A stretch of 64,000 nucleotides of DNA from the NCBI RefSeq assembly GCF_009720655.1, contig NZ_WNKS01000007.1, forward strand, positions 1 through 64,000, written 5' to 3'. This DNA comes from Rhodoblastus acidophilus (GTDB lineage: Bacteria; Pseudomonadota; Alphaproteobacteria; Rhizobiales; Beijerinckiaceae). The translations under genes and the position numbers were made by a program. This document shows positions 44,396 through 52,253 of the stretch, piece by piece; the first letter of the stretch is position 1; every line of letters starts with the position of its first letter. The notes under the pieces were generated by a model that worked only from the letters and a program-made list of their open reading frames with translations, did not search any database and was not told the origin of the DNA.

Positions 44396-44905
44396 TCAGG
44401 CGACCGGATGTCTGGAGAAGTAATTTTCCCAGTATTCAGCTTTTTGGCCGCGCTTGGCGCATTGGCCGGGCGCGCCGGGCCGCTCCCAGAAGCGACATGC
44501 GGCATAGCCGGCGTCGTAGGCGCTTTTTGCCTGTCTGATCGCCGTCCATGCGCGCTTCTCGGTGTGCGTCAACTCCCAGAACGCAGCCTTCAGTTGATCG
44601 TCCAACGGCGGCGATTCGCGCAGATCAACGCCGCAGCCGTTGCGAATGGCGTCGACGCGCTCGGCATGCCATTGATGGAGTCCGAAGGCCAGGCCATGAT
44701 CGCCAACCGCCTTGGTGTTGAGAGAGCTTTCGGCGTCGGCCTGGGCGAGCAGGCCGCAGGCCTGTTCGAAGGTTAAACCGCGCGCCGTCCAGAATTTTAT
44801 GATGGTCGCCGCGGCGGCCTGGTAGGCCTTGTTGTCCATGGTCGTCTCCAGAAGCCGGGCGCCTTTGCCCGCGAGTTCGCGCAGCACGTCGAAAAGCTCG
44901 GTCAC
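44396..44905 (-). CDS. Phage tail lysozyme-type muramidase
   Basis: 169 residues, phage tail lysozyme family. Catalytic Glu in QADAESSLNTKAVGDHG, then GLHQWHAERVDAI and a late ACRFWERPG. It cuts peptidoglycan during DNA entry or lysis. GTG 44905 overlaps the stop of the small membrane gene (GTGA); an internal ATG at 44839 (MDNKAYQAAAATIIKFW) is an alternative start. Confidence 0.8.
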   Translation of the reverse strand: MTELFDVLRELAGKGARLLETTMDNKAYQAAAATIIKFWTARGLTFEQACGLLAQADAESSLNTKAVGDHGLAFGLHQWHAERVDAIRNGCGVDLRESPPLDDQLKAAFWELTHTEKRAWTAIRQAKSAYDAGYAACRFWERPGAPGQCAKRGQKAEYWENYFSRHPVA

Positions 44906-45030
44906 GGCACGAAATGGCCAACAACGAGGGCCGCTCCGACAATGAGGAGGATGAAGCCAAGGTTCGCGGTCGGCGGGTTCTTGTTCATGGCGACGGCGCC
45001 GGCGAGGATGAGGATCAGGCCTGCGCTCAT
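44902..45030 (-). CDS. 42-residue membrane peptide between two lytic enzymes
   Basis: Two hydrophobic helices (SAGLILILAGAVAM and LGFILLIVGAALVVGHFV) joined by a short polar turn (NKNPPTAN). It starts at ATG 45030, overlapping the amidase stop (ATGA at 45027-45030), and its stop overlaps the next gene's GTG. This small two-helix form and place are typical of a holin or antiholin. Confidence 0.7.
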   Translation of the reverse strand: MSAGLILILAGAVAMNKNPPTANLGFILLIVGAALVVGHFVP

Positions 45031-45575
45031 GCCGCCAGAGCCGTCTTCAACCGTGCGATAAAATCCGGCTTGTCGACGCGCGCGCCAGGGCAATCGTGGT
45101 GATCCCTCTTGCATTCCCGGTGGAAACGCAGCGTCGCCGGATCGAGCTTGAGAACGCCACAGAGCGCGGCGATCGCCGCGACGGCGTTGTAACGAACCTT
45201 GGCGCCGTCGCCGCTGTCAAAAGCCTCGGTGGAGAAATCGCCGACCATTTCGACGCCGATCGAGATTTTGTTGAAGCAGGAAGCGTGCACGCCATCCTGC
45301 TCCAGATCGCAGGCGAGCCAGATGAAATCCGGCGCAACGAAGAGGTGCGGGCCGCTGTGCCAGCCGAGGCCCTTGTAGTAGGCGTTCAGGTTGCGGACGC
45401 GCTTGGCGCCGCCCTCTCTGCCGGCGCCCAGCCTCGCCCATTGCGCAAGGTTCGGCGCGCCGGTGTTGTGCAGGGTGACGAATTGAGGCCGCCAGCCGCC
45501 CGCCCACTTGAGTGTCGAGACATACGCCTTGAATTCCGCCGCGCTGAACGCGCGCGGATGGGTCAGGAAAGTCAT
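45027..45575 (-). CDS. N-acetylmuramoyl-L-alanine amidase (endolysin)
   Basis: 182 residues, amidase_2/PGRP fold. Zinc ligands His36 (FVTLHNTG), a His in FHRECKRDHHDCPG and the Cys of DCPG; GWHSGPHLFVAPD and ISIGVEMVGDF are typical. No signal peptide, so a holin or other route is needed for export. ATG 45575. It lies 25 bases from the stop of the beta-helix gene. Confidence 0.92.
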   Translation of the reverse strand: MTFLTHPRAFSAAEFKAYVSTLKWAGGWRPQFVTLHNTGAPNLAQWARLGAGREGGAKRVRNLNAYYKGLGWHSGPHLFVAPDFIWLACDLEQDGVHASCFNKISIGVEMVGDFSTEAFDSGDGAKVRYNAVAAIAALCGVLKLDPATLRFHRECKRDHHDCPGARVDKPDFIARLKTALAA

Positions 45576-45600
45576 GGTCTATCTTTCGGGAGAGCCGCGC

Positions 45601-47418
45601 CTATTGCGCCGGGAACCAGCTTGTTCCGTCAGTGATCATCGCGCGGCCGACGCCTGCGGCGAGCGTCGTGGGGGAGCCCGTGATTGCATTGCCGTCGTTG
45701 TCTTGCACGGTGAGCGCAGTGATCCCCCCAATAGACGACATCCAGAACATTTGCCCGGACGTGCCCGTAATCGGGGGCAGTTTGATTGTCTGCGACGCCA
45801 CGACGCTGGTGTTTTTCAGGATGAGCCGATCCTTGCCCGCCGCCGGGGTTCTGACCGCGCCCGGCGTCACGCTTGCCGAATCGACGAACGCCGTTCCTCC
45901 GTCGTGGTGGGCTCCGGCAAAGACGATTTTTCCACCTGTGTTCGCATTGAGGATGATCGAAGAAGGCTTTCCGCTCGCGCCCCCAATCGCGAGCGTCCCT
46001 GTGGCGTCGCTATACTGGAGCGCCGTCACGGTTCCGTTATCGTGACCGTAGAAATTATATCCCGCGACTTGGTCCGACCCAGAGAGCGGCTGCGCCCAGC
46101 CATGCGCCATCGCAGAGCCGAGACCGAGCGGGCCGAACCCTCCGATCGTGTTGACGATCTGGTTGTTCTGGACCTGAGAATTCGCTGGGATATTGCCGAG
46201 GAACCCATAGGCGATCGTTCTGGCTGTCTGGTTGTCGACGCAGGAATTGTTTCTGATGACCCAGCCAGTTCCCGTGGACGGCGCAAGCTGGAAGCAAACA
46301 CCTGACGTTCCTCCGGATCCGGAGTTGAAAATCTTGTTGTTTTCGATAGTCAAGGCGCGAGCGCCGCTCGTGATCTTAATCGCTGGCGATGTCGAAGCGC
46401 CGCCATAGCCGTAAGATGAGTTCCCGGATATGTCGGACTTCTCAATGGCCGAAAGCGCGATGTCGCCGAGCGACAAGTTTTGCTTTCCGTTGTCGCGCAA
46501 AATGTTGTTTTGTATCTTGATGTTATAGTGGTTCTTAGTCTCGTCCGAGTGCGTGCCGATACTGGCTTCAATGCCGACACGGCCGTTCCCATACAGAATA
46601 TTATTTGCAATAACAATATCGTGGCTCAACGCCTGAGAGTCATTGTCGTTATAGACACCAATTCCTGAGACGTACCCGTTGGAGATGACAGAATTGGTTA
46701 TCCCAGAGTTCCAAACTCCTTTATAGAAAACAAAGCTGCCGTCATTGTCGATGTTGTCGATTTTCAAACGATCAGCCCAACAATTGTTAGAGCCGGCGGC
46801 AAACTCCGCTGAGTTCGCCGCGTTTTTCATTGTTACATTCGCGACAAAACAGTTTGTTGCCCCGACGATGTTAACCGGCCAGTGGTGAATGTTCTGGATA
46901 GTGATATCTCGGATGACCAAATTCGATGCCGTCGGCCCCGATGTAATACCGCCCACGCCAGCTCCTGGCGCTTTGGTGGCGACATCCCTGTTCCCGTCGA
47001 TGACGCCAGAGCCGTCCACGGTCACATTGTCAGCGCCAGAGGCTACGATCAGCACAGATGCAATCGGGCCGTCAGGGGCTTTAAGCGTGCCGTCAATCGT
47101 GAGGCGCGAGTTCGAGCGCAGCACGAGCGATTCCGCGCGGCAGACCACACCAGTCGGGATCAGCACGCGCGCGTGACCAGCAGCAGCGGTGAGGATGTTG
47201 CGTAGCGCCATCGAATCCGTGGTTGTTCCATCGCATTTCGGAGCGGGGAGCGCGCCGTACCCGCTCAATACGTTGACCGTCGCTGTCATCGCCGACAGGT
47301 CGCCGGTCGCGCTGCTTGTGCCGCCGTCCTGAACACCAAGAACAGGCGTCGCCCCTGGATTCCTCGCCAAGGCGGGAGACGCCAGCAGCAAGGCGAGAAG
47401 AAAAGCTATGAATTTCAT
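45601..47418 (-). CDS. Right-handed beta-helix tailspike-like protein with signal peptide
   Basis: 605 residues. N-terminal Sec signal (KFIAFLLALLLASPALA). Then a pectate-lyase-like beta-helix (about 60-420) with many NN and N-G rungs (NVTVDGSGVIDGNRD, IANNILYGNGRVGIE, IQNNILRDNG). The C-terminal region (about 430-605) looks like a tail-fibre or trimerisation domain (GQMFWMSSIGGITALTVQD). Phage tailspikes of this fold bind or cut surface polysaccharide. A Sec signal on a tail protein is unusual. ATG 47418 follows the small secreted peptide gene by 12 bases. Base composition is less GC-biased than its neighbours. Confidence 0.82.
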   Translation of the reverse strand: MKFIAFLLALLLASPALARNPGATPVLGVQDGGTSSATGDLSAMTATVNVLSGYGALPAPKCDGTTTDSMALRNILTAAAGHARVLIPTGVVCRAESLVLRSNSRLTIDGTLKAPDGPIASVLIVASGADNVTVDGSGVIDGNRDVATKAPGAGVGGITSGPTASNLVIRDITIQNIHHWPVNIVGATNCFVANVTMKNAANSAEFAAGSNNCWADRLKIDNIDNDGSFVFYKGVWNSGITNSVISNGYVSGIGVYNDNDSQALSHDIVIANNILYGNGRVGIEASIGTHSDETKNHYNIKIQNNILRDNGKQNLSLGDIALSAIEKSDISGNSSYGYGGASTSPAIKITSGARALTIENNKIFNSGSGGTSGVCFQLAPSTGTGWVIRNNSCVDNQTARTIAYGFLGNIPANSQVQNNQIVNTIGGFGPLGLGSAMAHGWAQPLSGSDQVAGYNFYGHDNGTVTALQYSDATGTLAIGGASGKPSSIILNANTGGKIVFAGAHHDGGTAFVDSASVTPGAVRTPAAGKDRLILKNTSVVASQTIKLPPITGTSGQMFWMSSIGGITALTVQDNDGNAITGSPTTLAAGVGRAMITDGTSWFPAQ

Positions 47419-47430
47419 GATTACCCGCCC

Positions 47431-47541
47431 TCAAGCCGAAATGGCCGCCACGATCGCGGGCGGCACAGGGTTGAATCCCGCACTCGCGGCAAAGGCGGGG
47501 GTGGTCAAGAACAACGCGGCGACGATGAAACTGTTGATCAT
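47431..47541 (-). CDS. 36-residue secreted micro-peptide
   Basis: Too short for routine ORF calls. ATG 47541, stop at 47431-47433. Residues 1-19 form a clean signal peptide (INSFIVAALFLTTPAFA), leaving a mature peptide of about 17 residues (ASAGFNPVPPAIVAAISA). It fits exactly between its neighbours (2 bases after the upstream stop, 12 before the beta-helix start), which supports a real coding role. Function unknown. Confidence 0.55.
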   Translation of the reverse strand: MINSFIVAALFLTTPAFAASAGFNPVPPAIVAAISA

Positions 47542-47543
47542 GT

Positions 47544-48260
47544 TTATCCCGCTCGAACAAAGAATCCGGAGGCGTCGAAGAAGGCTTGACCGCTGGCGAC
47601 CGGAACGGAACCTGAAGACATGCCGGGCAAGGCGGCGATGAGCAATTGCGCCAGAGCCGCCGCCTGAGATGAAGAGAGCGCGGCGAACGACGCCGCCAGC
47701 GCGTCCGGCGTGAGGCTCGCTGCCCCAGCCGCGGCGGCTTGCGCGCTTTGAGCAGCCGCCGCGGCGCTTTGAGAAGCCGCGACCTCCGCCGCCTGCGCGG
47801 CGGTAACGGCCGCCGTCAACGTGACCGGCAGCGCAGAAGGCGCCGTCTCACCCTGTGCAACAACGGTGTCGCCCGGCGGAAGCCCGATTGCCACGGCGTC
47901 ATTGGTGCGGCGCGTGACGCCCTGCACGAACTCCATGCGCCCGGAAAACAGCGGCGTGATGCCGCCGTTGGTCAATTCCAGGCGACAATCGTAAACAAGA
48001 CGGGCCGGCATTTGCGCCATGTCTGACGCTGGCGCCGAGAAGACGCAAAGACCCGTCGCCGGGTCGAATGAAGCCACGCCGCCACTGACATTCGTCGAAC
48101 ACCACTCGTAAATCGGCGGGTCGGTTGCGAGGGCGGTCACGCGCGCCTGCATGCGAATGGTCGAGGCGACGAGGTCGTAAACCTGCGAGAGGTTTGACAG
48201 GTCGCGAGTCAATCTGAACGTGACGTTTGTCGCCGCACGGAGATTGTAGATCTTGGTCAT
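47544..48260 (-). CDS. Baseplate/fibre-associated structural protein
   Basis: 238 residues. The N-terminal half is beta-rich (TNVTFRLTRDLSNLSQVYDL, ARLVYDCRLELTNGG, FSGRMEFVQGVTRR) and resembles BppU-like baseplate proteins. The C-terminal half is an Ala/Gln/Ser helical stretch (AAQSAQAAAAGAAS), a common tail-fibre stalk. ATG 48260 overlaps the SGNH gene stop (ATGA). Confidence 0.65.
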   Translation of the reverse strand: MTKIYNLRAATNVTFRLTRDLSNLSQVYDLVASTIRMQARVTALATDPPIYEWCSTNVSGGVASFDPATGLCVFSAPASDMAQMPARLVYDCRLELTNGGITPLFSGRMEFVQGVTRRTNDAVAIGLPPGDTVVAQGETAPSALPVTLTAAVTAAQAAEVAASQSAAAAAQSAQAAAAGAASLTPDALAASFAALSSSQAAALAQLLIAALPGMSSGSVPVASGQAFFDASGFFVRAG

Positions 48261-51007
48261 TGCGACACCTGCATGGCGCGGCATGATTGCAGCCGGATGG
48301 TTGCGGACACCGGGTCGCCCGCGGCGAAGGTGACAAAGAAGCTGAGTTGCGCGCTGAAAGTCCCCGAGCCCTGGACGGAGGCGGCAGGCGTCAGTTCATC
48401 CAGCGTCAGGACATTGCCGAGACTGGTGCTTGTCACGCCCGGCGCGCCGTTGGCGATGTTGGCGTCGTTGAATTCCACCGCGCTCGCGCCATGGCGCGCC
48501 GCCCAGACGTTGTATGTGTTGGACGCCAGACCCGGCGGCGTGAACGTTCCGCCCGTCGCCTGGTCGTAATATTGCAAAGCGACGCCTTTCACGCCGTAGA
48601 GGTGACCGTTGACGCCAGCCGAGATTTTAACGCGGCAAATGGCGCGATGAGATTGGCCGGCTGTAAAGGCGGTGGCGATCGGAGCCTGAATGAGCTGGGA
48701 CAACGTCACCTGGGGCGCGCCGGAGCCTGCATAGCCTTGAAGCTGGATGACGAAATCGTCATTGCCGTCTCCGAACGGATTTTGCTCCACGCCATAGGAC
48801 AAGCCCAGCACGCCTTGGGAGAGCGCTGTGGTCGATCCGGAATCCGCAGTCAGTGTCCAGCCATTGGGAACGCCCTTGACGACGGTCGCGCCGATGCCAG
48901 AGCCGGATGGAGTTCCCGTATTGGCGAGCGGCGACGCGGTATTGGTCTGAAGCGAGTAGATGTTGGAGCCATTGATGCTGTTGCCTAAGAATGAGGCCGG
49001 GCTCGTGCTGTCGTTCTGAACGAAGGCCCAATTGTAGATGGAGCCGGACAGGCTCGCGGTGGCGGGAGACGCCATTTGCACCAGACCGTTGGCCGCATCC
49101 ACGCACGCAACGGTCGCTCCGTTCAAGGCCGATTGAATCGCGTTGTAGAAGTAGAGCTTTGATCCGGTCTTGAAGATGGATTGCGCGGTCGCCTGCGGGA
49201 TCGCCGTCAGAGCGGTTCCGCCGACATAGACGTTCGAAAGATAGTAATTCTTGGTCGTGGCCGGGCACGCCGATGTCTGCGCCGCCGTAGAGGTCACGCT
49301 CGTGCCGTAGAAGAAATAATTTTGCGCGGCGGCCGGCGAAAACGGCGGGCTGTCCGGGATGGCGGATGTCTGGCTCGCCGCCTGCAGCATCGCGTTGGCG
49401 ATCAACGCGCCGCCGTACGGGCTGGGGTGCAAGCCGTCCACCGAAGTGTACGGCAGGTTGAAGTAGTAACCCCCGGAGGCTACGGCCACCGGATCGAGAT
49501 GGGCGTTCCAGGTCGAGGCGACATGAACCCAGGGATAGAGCCCTGGACATTGCGCGCCGGAGACGCCGGGATAAGTCGTTCCGGAGATTGGATCGGTCCA
49601 CGAACCGCACGAGGTCGCGTTGAGCCAGTTGTGGATCGTCGTCAAATAGGTCGAACCGGCCGGAGCGTTGTTCGACTTCCAGCGATAATAAATCGCGATT
49701 TTCTTGCCGGCGTCGGCGCTGTTGAAGGTGAAGACGCCATTGCTGACCGCATATTGCCCCTGCGCGGGCGCCGAGGCCACAAGCGTCAGCGCGACGCCGT
49801 CATTGACGCCGGCGCTGAACGTCACGCCGGAGGCGCCTGTTCCGCACGAATAGGTGTTGGCCGGCGTTCCCGACGTCGTGGTTCCGCAGGGCGCGAAAAA
49901 CACTTGCTGCGTGTCCCAGTAATTCGTCGCGTTGACCGCCGTAACCGTGTAGGGCGAGCTCGACGGGATGGTCCAGACCTCAGGCGCGCCAAGCGCGCTG
50001 TTGTTTGCACGCGAAAAACCTTCAGCGAGACCGCGCGGCGTCTCGTCGCCGACGATCACGATCTTGTTGGCCGCCGTGGGGCCGAAGGCGTTGAAGATCG
50101 CCTGGAGGGCGGAAATGGCGTTGGCGGCGCCGCGATTACCGTCGTTGGTGCCGGCGAGCAGGAAGACGGTTTGCGCAGGGTCGGTGACGATGGAATATGA
50201 GCCGCCGAAATAGGCGCCGCCGTTGGCTTTGTTGGTGTCGAGGTCGGTGATGGTGGCGCCGGCGGCGCTGGTCGCGGTGAAGGGCGCATAGGTTGTGAAC
50301 GCCGAGACCGTGGCGGGACGGGCGAGCGCGACGGCGGATCCCGCCGTGGTGGAGGCGGTGATGCAGTTCGCGGGCACTGTGACGCTCGGCGTCGCGCTGT
50401 TATAATCGGTGATCTGGCAGCCGAAATTGGTCACATTGGCGATGGTGATGTAGTCGCCGGCGGCCGGCGAGCCCGAAAGGCCGGTGAGAGCGATGGTGAG
50501 CGGCGCGCTCGGGTTGGGGCTGATCGCCGAGGTCAGCGTGGCGTTGGCGCCGTTGAAGCAGGGGTAGCCGATCGTCGAGGCGTCGCTGCAATATTGGGTC
50601 GTCGCATTCAGGCGCCCGGCGATGCCGGCGGTGGTCTGCGCGCCGACGCCGTAGTTCCATCCGACCTCGGCGAGATACCTGTTTCCGGAAAGCGGAAACA
50701 GCCAGCCGGCGTAGCCGTTCGAATAGTCGGTGGCCACGGTGAAGGATGTTCCGGACCAGGGGGGGAAGATGGTGGAATTGGCGGTGCGGGAATCACCGAA
50801 TGCGACCGCGTAATTGTTCACCAGCGTCGGCTGGATGTAGCTCCTGCCAGGCCCAACAAGATGCGCCCCGCCCCCGAGGATCGTCGCGCCGCCGGCATTA
50901 TAGAGACGCTGCGCGGCGAAAAGCGGCGGTTTGTTCGCCTGCGCCGCCTCGGCGACTTGCGCCGACGCCAGCATCGAGGCTGCGAGCGAAAATCGAACAA
51001 GGCGCAT
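48257..51007 (-). CDS. Secreted SGNH hydrolase in the tail module
   Basis: 916 residues. Signal peptide 1-21. SGNH/GDSL esterase blocks are split over a long span: AFGDSRTAN (Ser73), GTNDGNRG (Asn288) and SVDGLHPS (Asp524/His527). An inserted beta domain (about 346-446, with APAQGQYAVSNGVFTFNSAD) breaks the catalytic fold and resembles the insertion of the tail tube protein in this same module. The C-terminal third (about 550-916) is beta-rich, fibre-like. Such enzymes deacetylate surface glycans. ATG 51007 shares one base with the upstream stop (TGATG). Confidence 0.8.
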   Translation of the reverse strand: MRLVRFSLAASMLASAQVAEAAQANKPPLFAAQRLYNAGGATILGGGAHLVGPGRSYIQPTLVNNYAVAFGDSRTANSTIFPPWSGTSFTVATDYSNGYAGWLFPLSGNRYLAEVGWNYGVGAQTTAGIAGRLNATTQYCSDASTIGYPCFNGANATLTSAISPNPSAPLTIALTGLSGSPAAGDYITIANVTNFGCQITDYNSATPSVTVPANCITASTTAGSAVALARPATVSAFTTYAPFTATSAAGATITDLDTNKANGGAYFGGSYSIVTDPAQTVFLLAGTNDGNRGAANAISALQAIFNAFGPTAANKIVIVGDETPRGLAEGFSRANNSALGAPEVWTIPSSSPYTVTAVNATNYWDTQQVFFAPCGTTTSGTPANTYSCGTGASGVTFSAGVNDGVALTLVASAPAQGQYAVSNGVFTFNSADAGKKIAIYYRWKSNNAPAGSTYLTTIHNWLNATSCGSWTDPISGTTYPGVSGAQCPGLYPWVHVASTWNAHLDPVAVASGGYYFNLPYTSVDGLHPSPYGGALIANAMLQAASQTSAIPDSPPFSPAAAQNYFFYGTSVTSTAAQTSACPATTKNYYLSNVYVGGTALTAIPQATAQSIFKTGSKLYFYNAIQSALNGATVACVDAANGLVQMASPATASLSGSIYNWAFVQNDSTSPASFLGNSINGSNIYSLQTNTASPLANTGTPSGSGIGATVVKGVPNGWTLTADSGSTTALSQGVLGLSYGVEQNPFGDGNDDFVIQLQGYAGSGAPQVTLSQLIQAPIATAFTAGQSHRAICRVKISAGVNGHLYGVKGVALQYYDQATGGTFTPPGLASNTYNVWAARHGASAVEFNDANIANGAPGVTSTSLGNVLTLDELTPAASVQGSGTFSAQLSFFVTFAAGDPVSATIRLQSCRAMQVSQ

Positions 51008-51750
51008 CAGTAGACCTCAATGAACGAAACGGTCTGGGAGCCCGAAGCGGTGATTGCATAAACGGCGGCGCCGCCGGTAATGGTGATGCCCTGGCCTTGC
51101 ACGCCGGCAAGGAACAGGCCGGTTGCGGCCGTGACGGCGGAGCCGCCGATGTAGACGGCGGTGGTCCCGTGATTGGCGATGGTGACTTCCTTTCGACCCG
51201 CGCGCGCGGGAACGATCTGCGACGCCGAATTCGCAACGCTGATTTGGCCTGTAGCGAGGTTCCCGTAGGTTTCGGTGGTCGCGACCGGATTGGCCTGGGA
51301 GACTGCAGAGCCGCCGAGCGCGAGATTGACCGAGCCAATGACATTGGCGCCGGCGGGAAGGCTGGGCAGCGACGAGACGCCGACCGACTGTCCCGACCAG
51401 GTCACGCTTAGCGTTCCCGAGAGTTTCGACCAGATTGCGGAAAGCCAGCCGGTGAGGCCGGAGCCCCCGGTGGGCATGGCGGCGCCGGTGATCGCCGCGC
51501 CGCTGTCAGTGGTCGTCACGCCGGCGCTGAAGGTAACCGGCAAGGGGTTCGAGGGGGCGACGGCGGCGAGGTTGCCAAGGGCGTTGACAAAGCCGATTTC
51601 CGTCGCGCTTGTCGGCGCAGTTGAGCCGGCGGCGCCGACGCTGGCGTTGGAGCCGCCGCCTCCCCCGCTGAAACTCGTGACCTTGTTGCCGGCGCCGTCT
51701 TCGATGACAATGCCGCGGCTGACCGACCCGTCCGGGTTTTTCCATTCCAT
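51007..51750 (-). CDS. Tail-module structural protein, unknown family
   Basis: 247 residues, Gly/Ser/Thr/Ala-rich and beta-rich (SFSGGGGGSNASVGAAG, then VTIANHGTTAVYIGGSAV near the C terminus), typical of phage fibre or decoration proteins. ATG 51750 (MEWKNPDGSVSRGIVIEDG) is chosen because the residues before it are Arg/Pro-rich and belong to another frame. Confidence 0.65.
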   Translation of the reverse strand: MEWKNPDGSVSRGIVIEDGAGNKVTSFSGGGGGSNASVGAAGSTAPTSATEIGFVNALGNLAAVAPSNPLPVTFSAGVTTTDSGAAITGAAMPTGGSGLTGWLSAIWSKLSGTLSVTWSGQSVGVSSLPSLPAGANVIGSVNLALGGSAVSQANPVATTETYGNLATGQISVANSASQIVPARAGRKEVTIANHGTTAVYIGGSAVTAATGLFLAGVQGQGITITGGAAVYAITASGSQTVSFIEVY

Positions 51751-51790
51751 GAGAGGCTCCGAATTGTTTTGCCGCGCCGCGCCCGTGCAT

Positions 51791-52253
51791 TCAGAGCGTG
51801 GCGGCCAGTGTGAACAGGTCGTCGAGGTCGGCGTCGGTCTTGCTCTTGGCGACGCCAAGGGCGGTGATCAGCGCGTTTGAACGCGCAAGAGTCTGGTTGC
51901 CCAGAATCGCCATCTGCGCGGCAAATCGCCGCGCGGCCGGCAGGCTGGCGACGGCTGCGGAAAGGCTCGGCGGAATCGCTTCGACAGCAAGAAGGGCTTT
52001 CGCCCTGTCTTCCGTGACAATCCACTCTTGCGCCGCCGGCTGGAAGAACTCTCGACAAGTGACTCGCGCTCGAACGCGCGCGGCTTTCGCGGGTGCTGTC
52101 GCCGTCTTGCCGGCGTCAATCCAGGCAAATATCGGCTTGCAAGTCCTTATTCTCCGGATCGACTGGGATGCAGGCTCCGTCTGATAAGATCACCGTCTGT
52201 GCGTCATTGGCGAGAGCGGAATTTGTAAGCGAATATGTAAAGCCAACGATCAA
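51791..52253 (-). pseudogene. Tail-fibre-associated gene broken by a one-base frameshift
   Basis: Frame A starts at TTG 52253, overlapping the tail-fibre stop (TTGA), and reads LTNSALANDAQTVILSDGAC then IPVDPENKDLQAD before a stop at 52116. Frame B continues with AWIDAGKTATAPAKAARV down to the stop at 51791. Removing one base near 52132 joins them into a 153-residue protein whose junction (DLQAD-FAWIDAGKT) fits the usual DYQAYLAWVAAGNT-type pattern of small genes below tail fibres. It is either a real mutation, a sequencing error or a recoding site; the second half has no start codon of its own at the right place. Confidence 0.7.
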
